Source: Cryoendolithus antarcticus
Taxonomy: Eukaryota > Ascomycota > Dothideomycetes > Cladosporiales > Cladosporiaceae
DNA: 64,000 bases
Direction of reading: 5' to 3'
Assembly (NCBI GenBank): GCA_002077065.1
Contig: NAJO01000011.1
Location: forward strand, 395,001 to 459,000
The number at the start of each line of letters is the position of its first letter. The stretch's first letter is position 1. The notes under the pieces are model-generated. The model worked only from the letters and a program-made list of their open reading frames with translations. It was not told the origin of the DNA and did no database searches. Both the position numbers and the translations under genes were made by a program. This document shows, one piece after another, positions 42,464-55,030 of the stretch.

Positions 42464-44345
42464 TCACTTCTCACTCGGCGCAGACACCGTCCTCTCGTCG
42501 TCCTCCTGTGGTGGAGGAGTGCCGCCGAAGAACAGCGGATTCATGGCAGTGTTGTCCGTGTTCTGTGCTGGCAGGCCTAAATCCATACCATCGAACGCCA
42601 TCTCTTGATCATGATGGTCATCAAACGACTCCCAATTCTGCAAGTACATGCCGCTGTCCTGCGTGTTGGTGCGAGAAGTCGCAGACTGAGTAGCCGAGGT
42701 GCCGTACTGCTGGAAGGTGTGCATGACGCCGTTGCTGGCAGGGAAGCTCTGAGTGGAGGATGGGTACATGGAGTGGTTAGTGAGGGCACCGAACGCCGAT
42801 AGGTCCCGGCTCGGCAAACCATGGTTGTTGGAGGAGCGGAAGCCGGCCTGGGTAGCTCCCATCTGATGAGCAGCAGACGGAGCGAAGCGGTAGCCTCCCG
42901 TCACATCGCTGGCACTGCGTGCAAATGACTGTGGTGCGCTGCGAGATCCGCCCTGCTGATGAGCGAAGGGCTCGAGCATGCTGGAGTTGAGATAGTTCAT
43001 TGCAACAGCATGGTCAACCACAATGTCCGGCCCAGAGTTGTCGTTGTGGATGCTCAGCCCGGACCTGCGCTGGGTGTGCTTAGGGCGAGGCTGGCGGTAG
43101 GTGATCTCGTCGTCCATATCATCGCTGCTATCAAAGTATGGGAGCTGACTACTAGCACGGCTGTTGCGCTGAGGCTTGGCTTGAGGACGGCCGCGGAGCT
43201 TGCGACTGCCGTTGACATCCCGCTCCGCGAGTGGCTGCCTGGACTGGCCTGGCTTGCGAGTCTTGGGCCTCTTTTTGGACTGCGGGCTGTCGGGCTCAGG
43301 CTCGGTCTCTCCCTCGAGTGGGCTATCCGACGTCGGCTCGCCTGTAATGACACGCTGTCTCTTGAATGTGCCAACAGCATCAAAGATGATCTCCGCAGGC
43401 TCGATGATACCACTCATCGCCTCAAGCATTGTGACGACGTCGACAGACTTCTTCTGGTTGCGCTTGCGGCGCATGTCAGGTGTGGCGGAGTCGAACCAGT
43501 CCATGCCCGGCCAGATCTCTCCTTTGAGCTTACTGTTATCGTTGCCAGGAAGCTCTGCAGTGACCTCGTCCTCTTCGTCGAAGAATGATCCCTGCCAAGA
43601 GGTGGTCTCATCGCTGAAGCGGCCGCGTACATTACGTCGCACGCGCTGAGAGCCACCGTACGAGCCATCGTCCTCGTCCTCGTCAGTCATGTAGCTGTTG
43701 GTGCCACTATACGCGGAGGGCGTGTAGCCGTATGCTGTCGATGACCAGCCCTGGTATGCAGCACCGTATGCACCTTGGTGAAACGCGGCATTGTTGAGTG
43801 CGGGTATGAGACTGGGCGTCGACGGGCGAGACATTGGCTCGAGCTTGATTCTGCGGTCGAGGGTAGGGTCCAGCAGAGTGTTGCGGAGGTTGGGCGCGCG
43901 CCTGGGCAGAGGCATAGCCAGCGGCATCGGGGTGTTGCGGGCAGATGGCTGCTGCGGGACTGGATGCGGATTAGTGGTAAGCTACATCGCTTGAGGTTCG
44001 AGGTCATCGCTCACTTGGTCCACGCCGGGCACCCCCTTCCCCTCCTCCGCCGCCACGACCCTTCTTCTCCTTCTGGCTCATACGATCACGCATGAGCTCG
44101 TCCAGGTTCCAGTTGGCATACCACTGGTTGTACAGCTCGAGCTCCGTCTTGGCATTGGGGTTGACTGCCGCTTGGACATTCTTCTTGAACAGATTGCTGA
44201 GATGCTGCTTGCTGGCTACATGCGTGAGTAAATGGCTGACATCGCTAAAAGTCGGCCTCTTCGGGCAGATGTTGCAGTTGAGTGGGATGGCGGGGCCATG
44301 CATATTAGGCCCGTTGCTGCCGATAGGATGGGGTTCGCCGTTCAT
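42464..44345 (-). CDS. C2H2 zinc finger protein, fungal nuclear type
   Basis: Exons 44345-44015 and 43959-42464 (intron 55 nt, GTGAGC..TCCAG, phase 1) encode 608 aa. A single finger lies at about residues 23-48: C-N-I-C-P..H-L-L-T-H-V-A-S-K-Q-H. Spacing fits C2H2 fingers of the RNA- or nucleic-acid-binding type. A helix with W-Y-A-N-W-N-L follows. The rest is disordered, with Lys/Arg-rich segments (about 265-310), R-G-R-P near 320 (AT-hook-like), and a Gln/Ser/Asn-rich C-terminus. It is probably a nuclear regulator; the target is unknown. Confidence 0.8.
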
Positions 44346-45404
44346 GATGGATGCTTTGATGGTTGTATGTAAGTACTGCTGCGTCGTTCGGTCAGGTGAC
44401 CAGTGCAATAGCGGTGAGAAGGACAGTGGTGGTGGTGATTACGATTAGTGCGGTGGAAGTGACAGTGTCGCGGTCGTCGACGCTGATTGCTGGGCGAGTG
44501 CGTTAGCCAAAAGGACGATCCAATGTGAGTGAGGAGCGAGCAGCTCTGAAGCAGTTGAGAACATGAAGGAGAGGGGGATGTGGGCAAGCAGTGTTGGGAG
44601 ACTCACTCCTTGCCCTCCGCTCAGAATAGCAGCGAAGGTTGTTGGGAAGGTCTTGCTGTTGTTCTTGAGATGGCAGGCGGTGATTGTAGCGGCAGTGACA
44701 ATCGAGGCTGCGTTGTGAGTGTGCTGGGTGGAAGTGACGAGGGTGGAATTGTGGTCGAGAAGTGTACCTGCCGTGTGCGCCGCCGGGACCTCCGCCAAGC
44801 CATATCGCGTGCTCACGTGCACAAACGGTGAGCTGAGGGGCGAACGGACGCGACTTGAACGCGATGGGCGGGAGTGATGTGAGAATGTACGGTGAGATCG
44901 ATGTTGGATCGAGTCACAGATACATTCGGGATGCACCAAGAAGGGACTGTCGCCTTCTCACTTTGACCATCCCCTGATCGTGCTTTCCACGCCACTCCAG
45001 AATCGCACATCCACCACTCATAGCTCAGCCAGGCGAATGTGATGAGCTACAGTATCCCCGACACAGCTAGCATGCAACGCCAGGGGCTCTGTGAAAGGCT
45101 CAAGATTCCTCTCCTCTCGCATTGTAGCCCGGTCTCATTGGCGGTGCTCAACTCGGGTTAGTAGATTGCGAGAGGTACTCACCATCGAGCACAGTAAGCA
45201 ACTCAATACATTGCGTCATAATTTCACCGACCGCGACCATATCGGACGTGCCGTCCTTTGCTGACAACGCATGAGTATCATGGGCGACCAGAACATGGTC
45301 GGTGTCTGTTCAACGTCCTAGTACCCCGTCCAGGATATGCTTTGGCATACAGCTGGGAAGATGTCAGCCTCGCGGCACATTTTCTAGCCCGACACAATCA
45401 CTTA
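44346..45404. other. Upstream region of the C2H2 gene; no gene seen
   Basis: About 1.06 kb. A 164-codon minus-strand frame (44445-44939) is low-complexity Ser/Thr/His and has no domain; it may be 5' leader of the C2H2 gene. Confidence 0.45.
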
Positions 45405-46471
45405 CTACGCCGCATCAACCTCCACCAATCCCTCATACCTCACCAGACTCAACCCCGCAACCCCAAAGCAAAGATGAAACACATCCACCATATCCCCCGG
45501 CCGATCCGCAATCCCCCCCTCATCCGGATCCTGACACTCCAGAACGAACCTTACCAACTTCTCCCGGTCAATCCAGTGCAGCCTTCCAATCATGCTCATG
45601 CTGCTCATGACCCACCAGCTGTAACAAACATCAACGAGCTTCTCTGGCCGGCCGTTGAGTCCTCCAGAGGGCTGTTGACGTTCAGAGAGCCAGGCGCCCA
45701 GGCGATCCTTGGCGGATGTCGGAAGGGTAGAGTCTAAGGCGCCGGCTATCGAGAGCGCAGCGAGGCAGGCGAAGACTTGGCCGGAATGGGATTCGGCGCC
45801 GGGGGTAAGGCCGAAGGCGCCGTCGAAGTTTTGGCAGGCGCGGATGTGGGAGACTGCGGCGTCGACGTTTACCACTGGATTGTCATTGGGCCGCTGCGCG
45901 GGCATGTAGCCGAGGAGAGACAGTGTGATGAATGCGCAAGCCATGAACCTGGTGTCTCGTTCACCCCATTCGTCGCCGGCAAATGTGCCATCTGTCTGCT
46001 GCAGTCCCGCAACAAAGTCTGCGATCTTCCTCTTCCGATTCGCATTCTTAGCCTCCAGCTCAGCGAAGCCATCAGTCATAGCCAGGATCTGCACAGCCGA
46101 CGTAGTGTATAAGATATGCGCATCATGCCCTGGTGCTGCGCCAAATCCGCCATTTTCGCACCAGCAACTCAGTACATATTCAATCAGTCCGTCGCGTGGC
46201 AGGGCATCGGGCTGGCCGAGAAGATGCAAAGCTACGAGACCCCAATAAATCCCCGAGATGCGCAGGTGTTCGGTCAGGTGGTATTCGAGTTCACCGCGGC
46301 GCTGGGCGAGTCGTCAGCGCGATGCTGAAGCGGTGGAAATGCTGCGACGAGCTTTCAGGGTCGGCGTACGGTGTCTAGAGCCTGGACGTAGGCGACGTGC
46401 TTGTCTACTACAAGTTCGAGATCCTTCGACTCTGCCTTGCGGCCGCGTCCTGGCCCGGCTGCGAGGGACAT
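45405..46471 (-). CDS. BET2: Rab geranylgeranyltransferase beta subunit
   Basis: Exons 46471-46370 and 46301-45405 (intron 68 nt, GTACGC..CCCAG, phase 0) encode 332 aa, the usual length. The join gives R-R-G-E-L-E-Y-H-L-T-E-H-L-R, a hallmark of the family. Prenyltransferase repeats are visible (G-G-F-G-A-A, D-G-T-F-A-G, D-G-A-F-G-L, G-G-L-N-G-R, G-G-I-A-D). Zinc ligands should be Asp and Cys in L-V-D-V-C-Y-S-W-W and His in V-F-H-L-C-F-G. With the alpha subunit and an escort protein it adds geranylgeranyl groups to Rab GTPases. Confidence 0.95.
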
Positions 46472-47535
46472 CGTGATTTCGTTGTTGTCGTCTTGTGGAC
46501 TCGGAGATCCTAGCTGGTATTTGCTGAGCTTAGCGTTCAGGACATCTTGCGAAGCGCAGCCTGGTCGCCTGGGATTAGAATTGTCGATGAAGTGTGGTCT
46601 GGCTCAGCGTGTCTTCACGTGATACAGGTCTGGGATGAGACAGCCTAACAAACTGTATATCTGGTACCTTGCGCGGGGGCCACGCTAAAAGACAGGGGAG
46701 GTGGATGTCTTGCATGAAGGTGGGACGACGAGGGACATGTACGCAACCCTGTCAATATGACCGTTGCAAGGTCGCACAGCAGCAGAATGTGCAGCGAGCT
46801 GCTTACAGACGGACGTAGACAGTCATGTATGTAGTTTGAAGTTGCGATGCAAATTACTGACTCGAAAGGCTTCGTATGCGTTCTCGCGTGAGGCGTCTGA
46901 GTTGGGCCTGAGCGAGACTTGAGATCCACCTTCGCCGGGGCTTCGTGCAGCGTTGCCGTCTCAAACCGTTAACCTCTCGACACCGCACTGCACCCCACCG
47001 TACACGAGCACTCGTCTAATATACAGCCTTAAAACCGCCTACCACCCAATTGAGTCGCCACCCCGAGCCTTAGCAGTCACCCAAGGAGACACCGCAAATC
47101 ATTGTTGTCCCCTTGGCCCCCCGAGACACAACCCTTGCGCTCCCGAGACTACGACCATGGCTTGAAGGATACACCAGACAGTGCTACATACAACCTCTCG
47201 CCCGTTACTGTGGCCCATATAGACGACCAAGAATAGCACATACGACGACCCAAATACAAGCAACTCTTGCCGGCCTGCTGGAACGACGCGCAAAGCCAAG
47301 GTACGCATTCTTTGTTCTCCCAATCCTCGCCATTGTCCTCGCAATCTCCCACACCGCGTATAGCCGACTGAGGCAAGCACACGCAAAACGACTGTACGCA
47401 TACATGAGGCAAGACAGGACCACTGACACCATGCCCACGTAGCAGCGCAACATCCTCCGTGCGCCCACAGCCTGCGAGACCAAACCCACCACCCTACCCG
47501 CTTCGGCGGTCTCCTTCGTCAAGCTGCCTCCTCTG
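46472..47535. other. Divergent intergenic region
   Basis: About 1.06 kb between BET2 (-) and the RhoGAP gene (+). A short frame near 47113-47442 contains one hydrophobic stretch but starts without ATG; not called. Confidence 0.5.
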
Positions 47536-50023
47536 ATGCAACAGGCTGTCTCGGGCGCTACCGTTTCCCGCTTCAAAATGCCACGACATCCCAACCCACG
47601 AGATCTCACCATTGACTCCGAAATTCTCGAGAAACCTCATGCTATCAGCGAGCGGCCGGTTAGTAGCCCGATTGCGCTTGAAGGCATAGATCTGTCGTCG
47701 ATAGAGGGAGGGATTGGGTTGACGTCGCTTCCGCCGCTACCGTCGTCACCGCCTACATCGCCAGGGCTAAAGAAGAGGCCGTCGCAGGGCATACTCGAGA
47801 GGTTCAGGCCGGGATCATCGAGTGGATTGAGCAAGGGTGCTATGGACGGGCAAGCGGATGCGCGGGAACAGGGTCAAGAGAAGAAGGAGAAGGAGAACGA
47901 CGACCCGAGAGCAGGGGGTGGGAGCATGTCGAAGATATACCACCTGAAGAAGGCGCCGGGGAGCACGCCTGAGCTGCGACTGGTGGGTGGTGGAGAGAAT
48001 GGATCGAAGTCGTCCACAGAAGGTAAGTGCTTGCTATTGATGCACGTGGCAATGAGGTGCTGCAGGCGGAGCTCATGCCGGTGACGGGGCTGCGCCAAGC
48101 AGCATATATGGAGCGGAGCACGTGATCGAGCTCACGTGAGCTCGAGCTGCGATTGTTCGACTTCACACTTCCTCCTCATCACTGACATACAATGCTTGCC
48201 ACATTGTATGCCGTTGATAGCCACATATCCCCTACTCATGATCATCACGTATTCTTGAAGTGGCAATTGCCAGCTTGAGGGTCCGAGCTAACAGGAGACC
48301 ACCAGCAGAAGCAAGCACGAAGCGAAGACCACAGCCGACACCTCACCACAGTGAGGAGAGCACAACATCATCACGGAGAAAGGAGAAGCAATTTCGCAAT
48401 CCTTTGGCAAGAACAAAGTCACTACGCAGAGATTCGAGTTCCAAGTCTTCGAAACCGACAGGCTTGGCACCGCCAACAACGACGCACGACCAACCACCGA
48501 AAACCGCGCCACTCACAAGCGACTGGCCGAGTTCTGACATGAACTTGCTAAAGGGCAAGGGCAAAGACAAAGATAAGCGAGGCAAGTCCGCCGAGCGACC
48601 AGTGCACAACGACAGTGAAGAGAATCTTGCATATCAAGCGCACGTTGCAGGACCGCCCAAGGAGAAGAACGCTTTTATGTCGGGCAGCAAATCGATGTTT
48701 GGACGAGTGAACCGAGGACTGAACTTCGGCGTCAAGTCGCTCGGCAAGATCGGGCGCAGCTCGAGTAACGGCGAGAAGGAGGTGCCTGACTCCGAGTATC
48801 AAATCAAGGTGATAACATTGCCTTTGCTTGAGCAAACGAGGAAGACGCGCATCAGCAAGAGGATTGAGAGTTCGAAGGACAAGACTGAGTACTGGATGCC
48901 GAGTCTGCCGTGGAGGTGCATCGAGTGAGTCCACTCATTCTGCACTGACTCAGCGCATTACTGACAAACATGACAGCTATCTCAACACGAATTGCGAATC
49001 AGAGGGGCTGTACCGCGTGCCTGGCAGTGGACCGCAAGTCAAGCACTGGCAGCGCCGCTTCGATCAAGGTAAGTCATGCGTACCTGCCAGACTTGGCCAC
49101 ATCACTTTGCTAATCACTCAGTAGAACTCGATGTCGACCTCCTCGATGAACAAGAACTCTACGACCCAAACACAATCGGCAGCATGCTCAAGACTTGGCT
49201 TCGCGAGCTACCCACCGAAATCTTCCCGCAAGAACTACAAAACACTCTCGGCGCCGAGATCGCGAACGACAACCCAGACTACATGCTAATGGGTCAACCT
49301 GCGCCCCAGAAGCTCCGCGACGCTCTCTCAGACCTTCCACCCTACAACTACTACCTCCTCTTTGCCATCACCTGCCATCTCAGCCTTCTACTTTCCCATC
49401 AAGAGCGCAACCGCATGGACCTCAATAACCTCAGCATCTGCATCGGGCCATGCTTGAAGATGGAGCGCTGGCTCTTCAACTACCTTGTCGGCGACTGGCG
49501 TCACTGCTGGCAAGGCTGCTGGACTGAGAAAGCAACACTAGCCGAGGAGTCTCGCCTAGAAGATCCACTGAACATGCCGTCGCTGACCGGCAATAATGCT
49601 TCCACGAACAACCTCCTCGGTAATGGCGCGCACACAGACAGCGACGAGCGCGCAATCAGCAGCAGCGACTCAGCTACCGCTCCTCCCACACATGCGCTTC
49701 GCGGGCAGATGGGCCCACCGGCTCGCCCGTCGTCACGTCCCAATAACACTCCACTGCCAGCAGTCACAGAGAACGCGAAGCCAGTGACCTACATTCCCGC
49801 CGGTATGGGCTCGACGTCGAATCTGTCAACCCGCACTGCACCCGGCGGTCCAGAGGCGAGACTACCAAGCACAGCGGATGTGCGCCGGCCTAGCACAGCC
49901 GAGAGCGTCGCCATCAGAGATGCGGTGAGCCAGGCGGCTGCACCGAGTATGACGCCAAGGCGTGGCGCGGGTCATGGGAGGAGTGTGAGTGATCTGCCGG
50001 GGAGTCCGGTGGTGGGCAAGTGA
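47536..50023 (+). CDS. RhoGAP domain protein
   Basis: Exons 47536-48022, 48306-48924, 48977-49068 and 49122-50023 encode 699 aa. Introns are 283, 52 and 53 nt. The first is unusually long but joins in frame to give S-T-E-A-E-A-S-T-K-R-R. The RhoGAP domain lies at about residues 345-505. It contains C-E-S-E-G-L-Y-R-V-P-G-S with the catalytic Arg382, L-L-K-T-W-L-R-E-L-P and N-N-L-S-I-C-I-G-P-C. It should stimulate GTP hydrolysis by a Rho-type GTPase. Both flanks are disordered and rich in Ser, Pro and Lys. An alternative start is ATG 47578. Confidence 0.88.
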
Positions 50024-50897
50024 GGACGAAGAAGTATGGAAGATTGACAAGGTGACGACGCTCGAGGACCTCCTGGGTAGAGACATGGAAAGTCTGTATG
50101 AGAGGGCGAAATATGATTGAATGCGCGGCGTTTGGGGCTCACGATAGGTGAGTATCAACGGGCTAGGACCGGGCTACATTGCAGTCGAAAGAGAACATTT
50201 TCCATGGGTGATGATGCGATATTTCGGGTGTAGAACTTGTGGTGGTGGACGCAAGCTTGTATTAGTAGTAGAATTGAAAGAGACCTTTGAAGTCAGGCGC
50301 TCCCTCGAGTCACTTTGGTCCCGATTATGGCAAGATGAGAAAACGACTCGAAGGCCTCGGAAAAGGAACCATCAAGACACTAAGCAGAGTACGCAGGATG
50401 GACATGAAGAGCCCGATGAGCAGCACTATCATTCGACCGTTCGTGGTTTCCAGGCCGATGTGGCGCACGAAATGTATAGGAGTCATCGACCCTTCCCGGT
50501 CCGAGTTGTCAACAGAGGTATGAGGTAACACCCAATCGGCGGGAAGCGTGTGCCTGACAAGTGCTGAGCAGCCGACATAGGTCTGTGCGGAGTGTACAAA
50601 GCATTGCATGCAGCCAGGAAAAGTAAAGGCTCAGGATGGCTTGACGGCCAAATACCGCTAGGATGAAGCACTCGATCTGCGATGGCCTTGCCTGCAAGGC
50701 TGCCTTGGCTGAGCTCCAATGGCCCGAGTGACACCAGGGCGTAGCAGCTCATCCCTTGCTTGTTCCTCGGCGTCACACGTATGCATGCGGGAAATACTAA
50801 ACGTGCTGAATGCCTTACGAGTCTTGGTATTCAACCTAGTCCACCACACTGTACCTCCACTGTCCCATTCAGCACCTGTCTACTTGTTCAATGAACG
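50024..50897. other. Intergenic, nothing recognised
   Basis: About 870 nt between the RhoGAP gene and the next small membrane gene. Short frames only. Confidence 0.5.
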
Positions 50898-51738
50898 ATG
50901 GACCACATTCCTCCGGCCCCTATGGAAATGACTGGCGCTGTCATGCTCGCGAGTGTCGTAGCGCTGGCAGATTTAAGTCTCTGGTTCGCCAAAACAATGA
51001 TCGGTCTCGGTTTCTGGCTCCTACGTACGTTTCTGTGGCTCCTGCTCTGGCTTCTAATCTTGGTTGCGTGCTGTGTCTTGATATTGTCCATCGTCGTGAT
51101 GTTCAGCGCCTGCATGGCATATTACTACGCCGCGTTCTTCATCAGCATCAGATGGCTAGCTGGTAAGTGTGAAGTCCAGATCGCTAGGGTGACGCTAAAC
51201 TCGACCAGGCTATCGGATGCTGTATAATGATCCAACCTCAACGCTCTGAGAGACTAGCCTCACGTTCGCGGGAATCTCAACAGGCATAGGTCTCGCCTCC
51301 GGTCTGCCTGTGGCAATACTGTCCTCGACGCATGATATGACCTGGCTTCAGGTCACACCGATCTATCTCAAAAGCTTCGTGGCAGGCGAGATCGCCATCG
51401 TGGCTCTCATCTCGGCGGTCTTGTGCTCGATCGGCGCCTTCGTCGCAATCCATATGGCTGTCCGCGCCAGCAATGGACACGATGATCTGCATGATTTCAT
51501 CGTAGTGGACAGCGTTATGTTTGAGAGGAGCGATAGAACTGACCCGCACGGCGCTGTCGACAAGCGCGAAAGTGTCGCTGGTAATGGAGCCCGCAAGACA
51601 TTTCCGAGCACGTTCGCCGGATTTCAAGAGTTTTTCTTGGCTGAGATGATGGCACCAAGTAGAGGCCATCCGTACCCAAGGCCGGACCCCAGCGCATTGC
51701 CTCCATCTACAGAGAAGCTTGATGAGTCTAGCTCATGA
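50898..51738 (+). pseudogene. Small membrane protein family copy 3, stop at ancestral splice acceptor
   Basis: Exon 1 50898-51162 has a long hydrophobic region (about residues 15-88) ending I-R-W-L-A-G with donor GTAAGT. Using the acceptor at 51208, which matches the paralogue at 52.3 kb, exon 2 starts G-Y-R-M-L but meets TGA at 51248-51250. A second AG at 51249-51250 would skip the stop, keep phase 1 and give 250 aa with exon 2 51251-51738. Exon 2 carries M-T-W-L-Q before segment 3 and F-P-S-T-F-A-G-F near the end, as in copy 4. Either a pseudogene or a gene rescued by a shifted acceptor. Confidence 0.6.
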
Positions 51739-52345
51739 ATTTGCTCGCTTGGCCGATCAACGTGGAGCAATGGACGACCGCCGACGGTGGCAAAGTTTGC
51801 CACCTTGAGACATGTCGATGTCTCGGTTGATATGTGAGATTTGAAGCATGCCCCTGGGCGCCTGCGGACCCCAGATCGTCCGCAGCGATCGATCCAATAT
51901 CTGAGTCACAGAGTGAAGAAGGAACGCTGGTCGAGCGTAGCAATCAATACCACCGATTTTCAAGGACTTTTGCACATATACTTAATAGCATTGTATGGTC
52001 TTGTCAAATGCGTTAAGTTCCGTGATCGCGAGACTTGCGGTTGACCGATCTCACAGAGTGGCCAATACACGCTACCCGAGCGTACGACTGGCGTAGCCAC
52101 AGGCCGGAATGTATCGGTACGGCTGCAATGCTGGCTTAACTTGACTGTGGTGGCCTGAGTCCCTCGGGGCGTGCGCAGGCGTCCGTCACTTGCTTACATG
52201 TCGGCGAGACCGAAAGGCATGCGAATGATAGCGTACCGAGGAGGGGACCTTGTGACGATCCTGTCGACTTCCTGGTATCTCTCAGCACCGGGAAACAAAA
52301 TCGACATACTTTGAGATTCGTGACCCACACTCAACGGCACGTACA
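51739..52345. other. Spacer between membrane family copies 3 and 4
   Basis: About 610 nt; no gene recognised. Confidence 0.5.
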
Positions 52346-53159
52346 ATGGTCGCCCCGACTGCAGCACCACTGCCCATGGTAGGCAGTGTGTTGCTCTCAG
52401 CCATCAGGAGCGTGGGATCGTCCATCTATTGGCTCGTCGTGATATTGGTCTGCATCTCACTCGCATTCTGGGCTTGGGTTGCGATCACCGCCTGTATCGC
52501 ATACTACTACACCGCAATATACATTGCGATCCGATGGACAGCCGGTAGGTCCTGATATCGACGCTGGGAAGAGCAGGGGCCTGAGTACGCAATACTGACC
52601 TCGATGAGGCCATAGGATGCTGTTCCAGACGACTGGCCCTACGTTGTTCGACATCGGGGTCATCTGTGCAGGGATTTTGACACTCACCTCTCTGATCCCT
52701 GGTCCTGCTGTGATGGGCCAGTCATCAACCCGTGATACGACTTTTTCTCAGGGCTTATCGATCTTCTTGAAAAGTCTGCTGGCAAGTACGCTTGTTGTCG
52801 TCGCTTTCAACTCGGTAATATTGGTGCTGATCTTCGTTATTGTTGCGACACGCTGCGCTGTGCCCGCGGTGCGTGGCAGACGTGCTAGACAGGATGCTGA
52901 ACAGGATGATGACATCGAAGTAGCCAGCTTCATTGACAGAAGGGACGCTGGCGGCGATGATGGCGCTGAAACTGTTGATGATAAGGACAATGACCCGAAC
53001 GACAAAGAGAACCGGGACGTGTTCCCGATTACATTCGCTGGGTTCCTAGCGTACTTCGTGGACGAGGCGAGGCAGCCGACCAAAGCATTCGCAGACACTG
53101 GAGAGGAAATCAAAACTGCTACCCCTGCAGCTCCGTCCCTGGAAGGTCGGACGGCTTGA
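52346..53159 (+). CDS. Small three-segment membrane protein, family copy 4
   Basis: Exons 52346-52544 and 52609-53159 (intron 64 nt, GTAGGT, branch ACTGAC, ATGAG, phase 1 in a Gly codon) encode 249 aa. Hydrophobic segments lie at about residues 18-62, 80-100 and 125-150. A long charged tail has an acidic stretch (about 165-205), then F-P-I-T-F-A-G-F-L-A-Y-F, shared with copy 3. The loop before segment 3 reads T-T-F-S-Q, with Phe in place of the Trp of other copies. It looks intact. Function unknown. Confidence 0.75.
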
Positions 53160-53562
53160 CTGGCGTCAACAGTCGGCAGGCTCGGTCGGGGAAGCAGGAT
53201 TTGCATGCGTAGAGATTGTGGCCGACTTTCACAGACTGCCGAAAGGGGAGCATGTGGCCGACATAAACTTTGAAGAGCTGATTATGATGGTCCAAGATCT
53301 AGTTTCGATCAAGTGTCAGCGATGGGAATCGGGATCAAGGCCACGCGAGAACCATAGAGCGCGATAAATAGTGCATAAGCCCTGCTCAGAAGTACCCGAG
53401 GGACATCTCATTGTGCAGCAGCACTCTCAAACGTCGAAGTCACTTCACAAACGATGTCGAAGATAGGTTGAGTAGTTTCAGAGTACGTTGAGGTCAAGAG
53501 TCTATCGTTGCCTTAGCATCGATGCATCTGAAATTGTGGAGCTTGTGTTCCCCCACTCACGC
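53160..53562. other. Intergenic, nothing recognised
   Basis: About 400 nt between copy 4 (+) and the reverse-strand relic (-). Confidence 0.5.
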
Positions 53563-54158
53563 CTACTCCTTTTTCGCTGCCTCGTCACTGTTCAGTACTT
53601 GACTCTCGAGATCATTATGCTGGTCACCCACCATGCGTGTTCGTCGCAGCCCGAACAGCCCGTCTTCCCCGGAGAATGCAAGGTACAAGCGCGTAGCAAG
53701 TAGTCCGATAAGCGCCAGTACGACCAGCGTGGAGATGATGAACAAGAGATACAGCTCGAACAGTCCAATCAAGGCTACAAGAATCAGGAAATGCTTGGCC
53801 CAGGTAGCAGTTGGGGATCAGAATCTTGAAGATATGTGATCAACCAGAGGCCGAATAGTGCGAGGAGCCTCTGCCATGCAGGGTCGACGGGCTTCTTCTT
53901 AACTGCAATTCTCTCGAGTCCTGCACATGTCTGATCAGTCTCTGTCCCCCAAGGTCACGACTTCAGCATCGAATTACCCGTTATCCTCTCGACGTGCTTG
54001 GGCAATAGGGAGGCATACCTCCCCCAATCCCCATTGCAGTGGAAGGCTACCACAAAGACAGCACCATATCCCAAGGGGCAGAGAGATAGCGCTGCCAAAG
54101 CGTTGGTCTTGGGATGCGGTGTACTGTCATCTCGATGCAGCCAGATGGTCCACTCCAA
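53563..54158 (-). pseudogene. Small membrane protein family copy 5, inverted and frameshifted
   Basis: On the minus strand, an exon with segment 1 (L-A-A-L-S-L-C-P-L-G-Y-G-A-V-F-V-V) ends R-I-T and a phase-1 donor GTAATT. The acceptor TTGCAG leads to V-K-K-K-P-V-D..W-Q-R-L-L-A-L-F (compare V-D-V-K-K-P and Q-R-L-L-L of copy 8). At a CCCC run after D-S-D-P the frame shifts by one. The next frame gives T-A-T-W-A-K-H-F-L-I-L, segment 3 and a tail to the stop at 53563. No ATG is clear for exon 1. A relic of the family in the opposite orientation. Confidence 0.5.
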
Positions 54159-55030
54159 GATCGAGAGGAGATTTTCCCATAGTACCAGAGTATTGTGCGG
54201 AATTTATGATCGTCCGCTGGAATGTTACGAGTCCGTCGCTGATCCTGGTCAAGCCACGAGGGTGAAAGAAGGTATGTTAACTTGGAAGAATGTAGTACAT
54301 GCGCGACATTTCTAGTAGATGTCTACTTCATCAGAGCGTTGAGCTGGTCATCGATATAGCTAGCCTGTTGCGTTGTATGTGACATGACTGTGAAGCTATA
54401 GACTTCGTCGTGGTCAGCAGAAAGGGGACGCTTCACAGAAAAACTCAGTTGCCGCTGCCATATTGGACATCATTGGATTCCGGCACGAGTCCGATCGTCG
54501 CAGTGAGGTCGACATTGAGCTCCGTGTCGCATATCAGGCGCATATCACGCCCCGGGTATGCAGTACCTAGAAAAAGACTCTGCTCGATGAAAGTGAGGTC
54601 GATCACTGCATCGAACCTACTTCATGATCGGTCCAATCGCCAGTTACATCACCAGTTATGAGTAGCATCTAGTTGCGGCATTGTCCTTCCGCGAGCTGAG
54701 CGCGCTGAGGCGGTAGCATCGTAGGAAAGATTGCAGACGTGCTCAGTGTAATGATTGATTGATGAAGCCGGAACCAAGGTGATACCCTCAGTACACATCA
54801 CCGAAGCCCGAGCGGGACCATCGACTGGCGAAGCGTAATAAGAACATTTCGAATGCGGGCCTAGGAACATTCAGATGCTGTACGGAGGTATGGCAATAGA
54901 AGAGTTCCCTCTACATATAGAGCATCTATGGACCCTCGGATATTGCCAAGACATCGCGTCTCCCACGCGTTGGGCTACATCATCGACCACTTCGCGTACA
55001 TTGTGAGACACCAACCTTTGTTTATAAACA
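54159..55030. other. Intergenic, nothing recognised
   Basis: About 870 nt upstream of MGS1. A TATAAA lies only a few bases before the MGS1 ATG and is too close to act as a normal TATA box for that start. Confidence 0.5.

Noticed and set aside
44445..44939. 164-codon minus-strand ORF upstream of the C2H2 gene
   Set aside because: Low-complexity Ser/Thr/His content and no recognisable block; probably leader sequence.
47113..47442. ORF with one hydrophobic stretch before the RhoGAP gene
   Set aside because: Starts without ATG and shows no family match; likely 5' leader or chance.
55021..55030. TATAAA directly before the MGS1 start codon
   Set aside because: Too close to the ATG to serve as a TATA box for this start; could matter only for a shorter transcript.
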